Part shown: one piece after another, positions 54,901 through 62,032 of the stretch
Numbering within the stretch: the first letter of the stretch is position 1
How the letters are laid out: each line of letters starts with the position of its first letter
Assembly (NCBI GenBank): GCA_035539175.1
Contig: DATLIY010000008.1
Coordinates: forward strand, 310,001 to 374,000
DNA: 64,000 nt
Direction of reading: 5' to 3'
Source: Acidisarcina sp.
GTDB taxonomy: Bacteria; Acidobacteriota; Terriglobia; Terriglobales; Acidobacteriaceae
Made by a program: the position numbers and the translations under genes
Notes under the pieces: generated by a model
The model's input: only the letters and a program-made list of their open reading frames with translations
Database searches by the model: none
What the model was told of the DNA's origin: nothing

Positions 54901-56279
54901 AGGTTCTGATAAACATCGCTGAAATCGGTACCGCCTGCCGCAACGTTGTAGGGTGTAGAGGCAAGGCCATTGACCGCATTCCCCTGGGTAGCAGGATTGG
55001 GTGCGCTCGCAGCGAAGTTATCGCAGCCCGGAGCTCCACCGTCGCCGGTAGAGACAACTACCGTCTGCCCCTGGGCAACAGCCTGCTGATAGGTGTTCCT
55101 GTAGAACGCGTTGCTCGCGCCACCCAACGCAGCTTCGCATGCGCCATAGCTGTAGCTCATGGCGGAGACACTGGATGCCAGGTGGTTCACGATGTAGGTA
55201 AGAGCGAGATCCGTGCCCTGCGACGATCCGCTGCTGGCGCAGGAAACTACATCAATCGTGGCGTTGGGCGCGACGGCTCCGGCCCACTCAACATCAAGAA
55301 TCGCCTCTGCTTCGTCACCGGAAGCGACGATTCCCGGATCAACGCAATACCCTGAAACGCCTTTGAGGTAATTGACTCCACCCTCGGCCGCATTGGGCGC
55401 AGCAGGATAAGCAGGCAGCCCAAACTGCGACCGGAAGGCAGTGACATCGGCTGGATTGACGTCGCTTTGCTCGATGACCGCGATAGTCTGGCCCGCTCCG
55501 TTAATCCCCGACTGCAGCAGCGGTTTTAGGTTGTAGATGGTGTAAAAATCCTGCGGACCAACCAGCCGGGCGTCTCCCATGGGCCCGGAAAGACTGGTGA
55601 GGTTGGGCGCGACCGTGGAGGATTGCTTCCACTCGCCGGTCGCCTTATCCCTCGTGAATCCGCCAACGACGTGGTGCATGGGCTTCGCCTGGAAATCGTT
55701 CAACGAGCGGAAGCCCGCAACCAACGGCGCAAGCGCTGCCGGAATCTGCGGATTGGTTACGTTCGCAATATGTCTGACGCCATTCACCTGGAAGGCGTGG
55801 ATCTCGATTCCAAACGCGTGATGGACCTCTGCAGCATTCCCCGAAAAAATGATGGTGGTGCGGCCGGGCGAAACCTCATCCACCTTGAAGCCGCTTCCCT
55901 CCAGCCAGTTGGTCAGCTTCTGCAGGTCCTCATTGGACGGGCCAAAGAACTGGCCAAACTCCTGCGGTGTTAGCCAGCGATGGTACATCGGAGACTTTGG
56001 ATCATGCAGCTGATCGATGAGCGTCGTGAGCGCCTGCTCCTGCTGGTCGGAGCGTTTCAGCACGAGCACCATGTGCGGAAGCTGAAGGCTGTCCGCGACC
56101 CGCCCGCGATCATAGCGAGCAATGGCAAGCGGATGAATGTGCCCCGGAAGAGCTACCACGTTCTGTTCGTTGATCTTTTTTGTTGCCGGGGATTGCCTGA
56201 CCTCAGCATGGGAATAGCTAATTCCCGAGACGGCCAGCAGAAGAAGACAGGACAGGAGACTCACGTTCTTACGCGACAT
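51909..56279 (-). CDS. Sedolisin (S53) protease fused to Ig-like and NHL repeats
   Basis: 1456 residues, exported (signal peptide MSRKNVSLLSCLLLLAVSG). An activation pro-domain (about 45-205; HRWLTPQEFGQFFGPS) precedes the serine-carboxyl catalytic domain (about 230-760). The full catalytic set is visible: Glu325 and Asp329 (EAILDVE), Asp413 (STGDGGAPG) and Ser602 (GGTSFVAP). These are followed by Ig-like repeats of the Big_3 kind (about 770-1000), five NHL-type propeller repeats (for example NNRVVEIPNGG and GNLYVADTAFG; about 1100-1360) and a C-terminal ASPM/HYDIN-like domain (PLLNFGNQAVCP). Acid-active endopeptidase with a modular binding tail; unusually long. GAGAG lies nine bases upstream of the ATG. 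Confidence 0.9.
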   Translation of the reverse strand: MSRKNVSLLSCLLLLAVSGISYSHAEVRQSPATKKINEQNVVALPGHIHPLAIARYDRGRVADSLQLPHMVLVLKRSDQQEQALTTLIDQLHDPKSPMYHRWLTPQEFGQFFGPSNEDLQKLTNWLEGSGFKVDEVSPGRTTIIFSGNAAEVHHAFGIEIHAFQVNGVRHIANVTNPQIPAALAPLVAGFRSLNDFQAKPMHHVVGGFTRDKATGEWKQSSTVAPNLTSLSGPMGDARLVGPQDFYTIYNLKPLLQSGINGAGQTIAVIEQSDVNPADVTAFRSQFGLPAYPAAPNAAEGGVNYLKGVSGYCVDPGIVASGDEAEAILDVEWAGAVAPNATIDVVSCASSGSSQGTDLALTYIVNHLASSVSAMSYSYGACEAALGGASNAFYRNTYQQAVAQGQTVVVSTGDGGAPGCDNFAASAPNPATQGNAVNGLASTPYNVAAGGTDFSDVYQNLTSAYWDTANGPGYSSARSYIPETAWNGSCAGPVLRSYAAELGLNPGATPEAWCNNANFKAKYGSFVFLDGGGGGVSTLYAKPNWQSAYGVPNDAKRDLPDVSLFASNFIYNHALAVCQSDKGYSCDMSNSTAAQTMAAGGTSFVAPQVAGLIALVNQKTNARQGQANYTLYALAASEYGAPATPNSSLLSACNGSQKGNGVGTSCMFYDVNATPNPSGGTVTDSISQPCAAGTPNCVATLKKDAYGLLSSSSGTQNTAYPVGKGYDLATGLGSINFTNLVNNWTVGSSAGTTSYPTTTTLTAAPSTIPWAGVTTLIARVTNSTYASPSGVVNFYSGSANGKFLGTATLAPGKAPIAIATFQVTGAMLSPGANSLIAVFPGDGANDAASTSAAATVNVGLAPAALTTPTITLTSSAASLFLMQSANVRVTQRDTLTATLSPSDATGTVQFFLGSTSLGTAAISGGTATLGIDSSLLALGANNLTATYLGSAQYNPASTSMPTIVMVLNNTASFGSVAVGSTSPTQQFQVTFLAATAVGAINDLTVGSSNQDYLDGGSTTCAAGSYAAGANCVVSLAYAPSVPGTLLGSAVLYDAANTPIAAIPLTGLGMAARLSFGFAAPAAIASSLNGPSSVTVDGRGDIFITDTLNNRVVEIPNGGSAVNVGTGFMEPVGTAVDGAGNLYVADTAFGVSKIPNEHGNLNAAHQAPLAIAGGVFLPAEVTFDAIGNLYIADTMNNRIVKVPAVNGDLDVAHPTYLGTGLTSPNGVAVDGAGNVFIADTGFPSNPANAIYGRIVEIPGGTGAQQTLNIQVSAPSSIKIDASGQLFIADTNNLRVLQVSPDLTTQTPLNLAINATNPQYFGGIAIDLKGNLWAPDFLNNQIVSVAPNMPLLNFGNQAVCPAWLCGAFQTTFGPLTATLTNVGNQTAQNFSANLPQYFSVQGGTCNVMTPGFTLNAGGNCSLSVVFTVTDWFQGQAYNQPASVSATGTTANFLVYGFTL

Positions 56280-56908
56280 AATGTGCACTCTCAATCAAGA
56301 AAAAAGTTGTTCTCGTTAAGTGCTATCCACGAACAACAGCACTCGCCCTCATGCGCGATCGAGTAGCGCGAAGAGGTGGATCAACTGTGCAGGTCCCGGA
56401 AAGACGGCGCAAAAGTAATGCAACAGCGGTCGTCATCCGGCCACCCAAAAGCAAACGCATGAGAACGTGACGGCACCCGCAAACCTGCGTTCTCGTATTT
56501 CTGTTTTTTTTGCAGCCACAGCCATCGTCCGGCCCGAGCTACTCCGCGGAGATGCGGAATGGTTCTGGCCAGAGGATAGAAAATGGCTCAGAACTGCAAT
56601 ACACACCTTTGCTCCGGGTGACGTCCATGACACTTTGGTCTAGAGTCCTCTCCCTCGAATGGTGTCAAACATGCCGCAAAGGGCCGTCCTGACTGCGTTT
56701 GCGGGCCCATCGCGCAGCAGAGAAATCTGCGTCCCTGCCCGCAGCACCTGTGACGTGGAACACAGTACTTGTTGAAGGCATCGGCCCTGCGTTGTTGAAA
56801 ATCATGGTTCGCGATAAAACGATTTTCTGCTCAAGAAATCGCTCCCAATTGCAGCGATTTCTGATAGCGTTGCGGGTGCAGCGCTTCAAGACTTCTGGAG
56901 ATACTTCC
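56280..56908. other. Divergent region between sedolisin and GH3 genes
   Basis: 629 bases with no convincing gene; a 66-codon minus-strand frame at 56433-56633 lacks a ribosome-binding site. It holds GAGAACG/CGTTCTC (56461-56494), followed shortly by TTTTTTTT, as a possible terminator-like structure, and the strong inverted repeats at 56820-56862. Confidence 0.6.
56834..56862. promoter_or_regulatory. Perfect 10-9-10 inverted repeat in GH3 leader
   Basis: AGAAATCGCT, nine-base spacer CCCAATTGC, then AGCGATTTCT, both arms perfect, 47 bases upstream of the GTG start. A third related arm, CGATTTTCT, lies at 56820, so alternative hairpins are possible: 56820 with 56834, or 56834 with 56853. Position and geometry suggest an operator or a leader structure. 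Confidence 0.65.
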
Positions 56909-59623
56909 GTGAGACACGATTTCCTTGCTCGTCGCAGGCTTTCAACCGCCAGGACCACCTACGTTAAGACCACCTGCGTGCTGGCTCTCTCGCTGCTCCT
57001 ATCCGCTCTGGCGGCACCTATATGGGCGCAAAGCTCCGGCGATTTTCCTTTTCGCGATCCGAAGCTTCCGGTTGACGAACGAGTCCACGATCTGATTTCG
57101 CGGATGACGCTCGAGGAAAAAGCTGCGCAGATGATCTACTACGCACCAGCAATTGATCACCTCGGCGTACCTGCATACAACTGGTGGAATGAAGCGCTCC
57201 ACGGCGTTGCACGTGCCGGCCATGCGACGATGTTTCCGCAAGCCATTGGCATGGCCGCGACATGGGATGCGCCGCTCATGCTGCAGGTGGGCGACACTAT
57301 CTCCACCGAAGCGCGGGTCAAGCATCGTGAGGCCCTGGCGCGGAACGACCACCGCATCTACCGGGGACTAACATTCTGGTCGCCGAACATTAACATCTTT
57401 CGCGACCCTCGCTGGGGACGCGGTCAAGAGACCTATGGTGAGGATCCTTACCTGACGGGGCAGATGGGACTTGCCTTCGTGCGAGGCATGCAGGGAGACG
57501 ATCCGAAATATCTGAAGGTGGTGGCCACCTCGAAGCATTTCGCGGTGCACAGCGGACCCGAACCGCTACGCCATGTCTTCGACGTGCCCGTCTCCCGTCA
57601 CGATCTGGAGGACACCTATCTACCCGCTTTTCGGACGACGGTTGTCGATGGCTCCGCGCAATCCGTGATGTGTGCTTATAACTCCGTATTGGGCAAGCCC
57701 GCTTGTGCCAGCGACCTGCTGCTGGGCGAGACGCTGCGCTCGAGTTGGAAGTTCAAGGGCTATGTCGTCTCCGATTGCGGAGCTGTAGGGGATATTGCCC
57801 AGGGGCACCACTTTGCGAGCAACATGGAAGCGGCCTCCGCCGTTGCCGTGAAAGCGGGCACCGATCTCGATTGCGGCGGCGAGTATTCGAGCCTTCCCAA
57901 GGCCGTTGCACAAGGATTGCTGAAGGAGGCCGACCTCGATGCGGCACTCACGCGGCTCTTCAAGGCGCGGTTTCAACTGGGCATGTTTGATCCGCCTTCG
58001 ATGGTTCCCTTCAACCAGATTCCTCTTTCGGAGAACGACTCTCCATCGCATCGCAGGCTTGCTCTCGACGTTGCACGCGAATCCATCGTCCTGCTGAAGA
58101 ATAAAGATCATGCACTGCCTTTATCGGCAAACCTTCAATCTGTAGCCGTGATTGGTCCAAATGCCGATCAACTGGATACGCTGGAGGGCAACTATAACGG
58201 GACGCCCTCGCAATATGTAACCGTGCTGGATGGAATTCGATCCCACTTCAACCACACCAGAGTCACCTTCCGGCAGGGCTCGGTGCTGGCGACGGGGATG
58301 AGTGTGACCGTGCCCAGCTATATGCTGCACGCGCCGGGCTCCTCCGGCGAGAAGCAGGGCCTGCAGGGAGAGTACTTTGACAATGCCACCTTCAGCGGAA
58401 GTCCAAAGCTGGTGCGGGTGGACGATCACATCGACTTCGACTGGAGAGACTCGGCTCCCGCGGCTGGCTTGCCGGAGAAGGGCTACTCCGTGCGCTGGAC
58501 AGGCACGCTGATCCCCACAGTTTCAGGCACTACGAAGTTCGGAGTACGGTGGGATGCCTGCCGGGATTGCAAACCGGGTGACAGCGTGCAGGTCTATCTC
58601 GATGGCAAGCTGCTGATCCATGATACGGGCACCTTGAAAGGCCATGACCTCGACACAACCGCCGCCATCCAGCTTGAAAAAGGCCATCGCTACACGCTGA
58701 AGATCGAATACGTCGAGACGATGGACCGAGGCGCCATAACATTTTTCTGGACGCCTCCTGCCGATGCACTGCTGCAGGAAGCAGTGGAAACAGCCAGGGG
58801 CGCGGATGCCGTGATCCTGGCGCTGGGCATCTCTCCGCAACTGGAAGGCGAAGAAATGCCGGTTGCGGTCGAGGGCTTCAATGGTGGGGATCGCATCGAC
58901 ATCGGTCTTCCGCGCGCGCAGATGGATCTTTTTCGCGCCATTGCTTCGACCGGCAAGCCGATCTACGTTGTTCTGCAGAACGGAAGTGCGCTCGCCGTGA
59001 ATGAGATCAACGAGAAGGCCGCTGCGATTGTCGAAGCATGGTATCCCGGCGAAGAAGGTGGCAACGCAGTAGCAGACGTCCTGATGGGAACCGTTAATCC
59101 CAGTGGCCGTCTTCCGGTCACGTTTTACAAATCCGTCGAGCAGCTTCCGCCGTTTGAAGACTACAGCATGGCGAACCGCACCTATCGCTACTTCACCGGC
59201 GAGCCGCTCTATCCCTTCGGCTACGGACTGAGCTTTACCAGCTTTGGCTACTCGAGTCTCAAGCTGGAGCCAAGTGTACAGGCTGGTCAGCCGCTGACAG
59301 TGCAGGTTTCGGTAAAGAATGCCGGCAAGGTCGCTGGCGCCGAGGTGGTGCAACTGTATCTTTCGAGCAAGGGTGTTATCGATGGAGCGCCGCTTCGGTC
59401 GCTTCTCGGCTTCCAGCGAATCTCTCTCAAGCCGGGAGAGACACAGGATGTGAAGTTCGAACTGAACCCGCGTGCCTTCAGCCTCGTCAGTCCCGATGGC
59501 AGTCGCAGCATTGTACCGGGCAGCTACTCCGTGTGGGTAGGCGGCGGCCAACCCGGAACCTCGGCCGCAGGTGCTTCTGCGCCTCTCAAAATCGAAGGTT
59601 CAACGGTGATGCTTCCAGACTAG
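56909..59623 (+). CDS. Secreted glycoside hydrolase family 3 with PA14 insert
   Basis: 904 residues from GTG 56909, which has TGGAG eight bases upstream; the frame is open to 56699 but the extra codons overlap the leader repeats. Signal peptide at about residues 16-40. GH3 N-domain with the catalytic nucleophile Asp289 in GYVVSDCGAV, and KHFAVHSGPEPLRH and MCAYNSVLG typical of the beta-xylosidase/beta-glucosidase branch. A PA14 domain (about 475-600; LQGEYFDN, SVRWTGTLIP) is inserted in the GH3 C-domain, and an Fn3-like domain ends the protein. Releases terminal beta-xylose or beta-glucose from the non-reducing end. Substrate not decided. Confidence 0.92.
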   Translation: MRHDFLARRRLSTARTTYVKTTCVLALSLLLSALAAPIWAQSSGDFPFRDPKLPVDERVHDLISRMTLEEKAAQMIYYAPAIDHLGVPAYNWWNEALHGVARAGHATMFPQAIGMAATWDAPLMLQVGDTISTEARVKHREALARNDHRIYRGLTFWSPNINIFRDPRWGRGQETYGEDPYLTGQMGLAFVRGMQGDDPKYLKVVATSKHFAVHSGPEPLRHVFDVPVSRHDLEDTYLPAFRTTVVDGSAQSVMCAYNSVLGKPACASDLLLGETLRSSWKFKGYVVSDCGAVGDIAQGHHFASNMEAASAVAVKAGTDLDCGGEYSSLPKAVAQGLLKEADLDAALTRLFKARFQLGMFDPPSMVPFNQIPLSENDSPSHRRLALDVARESIVLLKNKDHALPLSANLQSVAVIGPNADQLDTLEGNYNGTPSQYVTVLDGIRSHFNHTRVTFRQGSVLATGMSVTVPSYMLHAPGSSGEKQGLQGEYFDNATFSGSPKLVRVDDHIDFDWRDSAPAAGLPEKGYSVRWTGTLIPTVSGTTKFGVRWDACRDCKPGDSVQVYLDGKLLIHDTGTLKGHDLDTTAAIQLEKGHRYTLKIEYVETMDRGAITFFWTPPADALLQEAVETARGADAVILALGISPQLEGEEMPVAVEGFNGGDRIDIGLPRAQMDLFRAIASTGKPIYVVLQNGSALAVNEINEKAAAIVEAWYPGEEGGNAVADVLMGTVNPSGRLPVTFYKSVEQLPPFEDYSMANRTYRYFTGEPLYPFGYGLSFTSFGYSSLKLEPSVQAGQPLTVQVSVKNAGKVAGAEVVQLYLSSKGVIDGAPLRSLLGFQRISLKPGETQDVKFELNPRAFSLVSPDGSRSIVPGSYSVWVGGGQPGTSAAGASAPLKIEGSTVMLPD

Positions 59624-59677
59624 CGGACGAAGCAGGCCACATGCTCACGACTGCCGGTGGCGTGCAGCTACCGGTGA

Positions 59678-60148
59678 TCAGGATTGCGCGGCGCGTTCCA
59701 ACTCAGCGATGTCGAGCTTCTTCATCTGCAGCATGGCCTGCATCGCCTTAGGCTGCTTAAGAAGCTCTGGCAGGCGCGCGGGCACAATCTGCCAGGAGAG
59801 GCCAAACTTATCTTTGAGCCAGCCGCACTGGCCCTCGTTGCCCCCGGCGGAAAGCTTCGACCAATACTCATCCACTTCCTGCTGTGAATCGCAGCGCACC
59901 GCGAACGAGATGGCCTCAGTGAATTGAAACATCGGACCACCGTTCAGCGCGGTAAACTTCTGCCCATCGAGCTCAAAAGCAATGGTGAGGACGCGGCCCT
60001 TCGGCCCAAGACTGTCGTCGGGCAGGCGCATCTCACCGAGACGGCGCGAATTCTTGAAGATGGTGAGGTAAAACTCGACTGCCTCTTCCGCATTTGAGTC
60101 GAACCAGAGAAATGGCATGATGCGGGGAACGTCCTGAAAGGCACTCAT
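59678..60148 (-). CDS. PhnB/VOC-fold protein
   Basis: 156 residues, glyoxalase/bleomycin-resistance (VOC) superfamily, PhnB-like subgroup. IMPFLWFDSNAEEAVEFYLTIF at the N-terminus, VLTIAFELDGQKFTALNGGP in the middle and GWLKDKFGLSWQIVP near the end are the family's landmarks. Such proteins are small metal-dependent or metal-free enzymes of unproven function. It is probably monocistronic. The ATG at 60148 matches the family length. Confidence 0.88.
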   Translation of the reverse strand: MSAFQDVPRIMPFLWFDSNAEEAVEFYLTIFKNSRRLGEMRLPDDSLGPKGRVLTIAFELDGQKFTALNGGPMFQFTEAISFAVRCDSQQEVDEYWSKLSAGGNEGQCGWLKDKFGLSWQIVPARLPELLKQPKAMQAMLQMKKLDIAELERAAQS

Positions 60149-60533
60149 GGAGACCTCCCGGTTTTTGTTGGTGCATCCTTGCAGACCCGGCGGTGAGTTG
60201 TGTTCGCGTTGTGTTCAAGCGATCCAACAGATGAGATGTGCCATAGCTGCAGATAAGTTGCAATTGTCTTTTCCGCATCTGGGTTCGGCGCGGCCTGCCA
60301 TTTGTAACCAATTCTGTTACACGTTGACCACCAAGTAAAAAGCGACTTGCGCGACTGAATCAGCAATGGATGCCACATGTTTATGGGATGCGGGATGGAT
60401 CCACAAAAGCGTCCCGTCCTCGGCTGGATGCTAACGCGATACGGCGTGGGCCGCCCGGCAGAAACGGGCCCCACGCTCGCGAATGTACGTGCAAGGCGGT
60501 GCGGCCTGCCCTGCGTGGCTTAACAGGTCGGGC
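60149..60533. other. Intergenic stretch upstream of the VOC gene
   Basis: 385 bases without a convincing gene. A 109-codon frame on the minus strand (60145-60474) overlaps the VOC start and looks random. It contains one short inverted repeat at 60303-60321. Confidence 0.6.
60303..60321. promoter_or_regulatory. Inverted repeat TGTAAC-N7-GTTACA
   Basis: A perfect 6-bp inverted repeat with a seven-base spacer (CAATTCT), 155 bases upstream of the VOC gene start. It could be an operator for a dimeric regulator; length is too short to be sure. Confidence 0.35.
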
Positions 60534-61826
60534 TTACCAGCCTGGGTAGGGCCGGTAATATCCGCGGTAGCGAGGATAGTAGTAGCGATACGGATAGCCG
60601 TATGCATAGGGATACGGGTAAGGATAGCCATAGACTACGCGTGGCCTTGGATATCCAGGACGATCCGCATAAGGCGTACGCTGCTGTGGCTGCGAAGCGG
60701 CTAGACGCTGCGCCTCCTGGTAGGAGACGGGAACCACGGTTACCGGTGCGGCAAGGTGGAAGTTCAGAACCGTCTCCGGCCGCAGGACAACACGCGGCCC
60801 TGAACTCGCGGACGAAGCTACTGCGCCAGTTGCGCCGCCCACAGTGGCTCCGACGGCTGCTCCTGGGCCGCCACCAGCGATGCCTCCGATGACCGCTCCG
60901 ACGCCCGCGCCAGCTATGGTGTTGCCAGCCGTATAGCCGCCCTTGCCGGGTCCATTGCTAACCCACACATCGCTCTCCAGGGGATAGGTGCGCCCTTCCA
61001 GCACAAGCGTGTTCAGCCGGAGCGAGATAGAGGAACTCCCGCTCAGCGAACCTTTGACCGACCGGATATCGACAACCTGCCCGTCGAGAGTGGCTCCGCG
61101 AGGGATCGCAAGGGCGCCGCCGACGTAGATATCCCGGGCAGATTGCACTTCAAACATCGCGCCCTGGCCGAGGTTCTTTGTATCGAGGGGCTCTATGAGT
61201 CGCACCGTCAGCAGAGTGCCCTGCGGTATCTGCACGGGGCCATCCTGATTGGCCTGATTCGGAGGATAGGGAGCCTGCTGAGGCGCACCGTATGGCGGGC
61301 GCCGAGCTGGATACGTGGGGGAGGGCTCTGCCGCTGGCTGCTGCTGATTATCTTGCTGCGCTGGCTGTTGCTGGCTATCCTGCGCCTGCTGCGCCGGCTG
61401 CTGCTGCTGGTTGTCTGGCGCGGGCTCGTTGGAGGCAGGTGCGCCAATCGGCACGATGTCGAGGTTGTTCACCACCGACCGCACTCCATCCACCTTGGAG
61501 ACCACCAGTTGAGCAAGCTCCTTTGACGCCGCATCGTCCACGGAGCCGGCGAGCGTCACATCTCCTGAAACGGTGGTAGCGGTTATGGGCTGCACGTTGA
61601 GGACTGGCGAGGCGGTGATGGCCCCGACGACGTCCCTCTCAATCGCCTCGTCGGAACGGGTGGAGGCCTGCGCGGTCTCCTGATCGGACGCAGCCACGGG
61701 ACTCACCAGACAAATGGATAAAAACAGGGGGAGGGAGAAAAGTGCCAAAGCAACCACTGCCCTGCGAACCAATCCACCGCGAACCGATCCGCCGCGAAGC
61801 AATGCATTCTTCATGAGAAATGCCAT
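60534..61826 (-). CDS. Exported BON-domain protein with glycine zipper and Gln/Tyr-Pro-rich regions
   Basis: 430 residues from the ATG at 61826 (AGGA six bases upstream). A signal peptide at about 20-45 is followed by a BON domain (about 55-120; SPVLNVQP, VSGDVTLAGSVDD, VRSVVNNLDI), a Gln-rich spacer (QQQQPAQQAQDSQQQPAQQ), a beta-rich region with LLTVRLIEPLDTKNLG, a glycine-zipper segment (AGAGVGAVIGGIAGG) and a Tyr/Pro/Arg repeat tail (YGYPYPYPYAYGYP). BON domains bind phospholipid; a glycine zipper suggests membrane insertion. The layout is that of an outer-membrane or stress-related envelope protein of unknown role. It follows GH92, 207 bases apart. Confidence 0.75.
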   Translation of the reverse strand: MAFLMKNALLRGGSVRGGLVRRAVVALALFSLPLFLSICLVSPVAASDQETAQASTRSDEAIERDVVGAITASPVLNVQPITATTVSGDVTLAGSVDDAASKELAQLVVSKVDGVRSVVNNLDIVPIGAPASNEPAPDNQQQQPAQQAQDSQQQPAQQDNQQQPAAEPSPTYPARRPPYGAPQQAPYPPNQANQDGPVQIPQGTLLTVRLIEPLDTKNLGQGAMFEVQSARDIYVGGALAIPRGATLDGQVVDIRSVKGSLSGSSSISLRLNTLVLEGRTYPLESDVWVSNGPGKGGYTAGNTIAGAGVGAVIGGIAGGGPGAAVGATVGGATGAVASSASSGPRVVLRPETVLNFHLAAPVTVVPVSYQEAQRLAASQPQQRTPYADRPGYPRPRVVYGYPYPYPYAYGYPYRYYYPRYRGYYRPYPGW

Positions 61827-62032
61827 AGGAGTTCCTGCTCTCTCGTCAACAACAAGCCACAGGGGACACCGCTGCTGCATCCTCGAACGGGTGACCCGGA
61901 CAGCCTTTTCCATGTTGTTCAACCCCAGCCGGAGAAAATAGTTCCGCAACAGCCTGGCAGGGACTCTTGCGACAGCAGCGAAAGCTGGCTGGTTCAGCCG
62001 ACCGGTTCCGCGCGCTGGTTCTGCGCGCCAGT

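Noticed and set aside
56433-56633. 66-codon minus-strand frame between the sedolisin and GH3 genes
   Set aside because: No ribosome-binding site, no similarity, and its sequence overlaps a terminator-like repeat.
56813-56827. GATAAAACGATTTTC as a fourth LacI-type operator
   Set aside because: It does not fit the GTAAACGTTTAC palindrome well; its right half is better explained as an arm of the leader hairpins.
60145-60474. 109-codon minus-strand frame upstream of the VOC gene
   Set aside because: It overlaps the VOC start, has no ribosome-binding site and a random composition.
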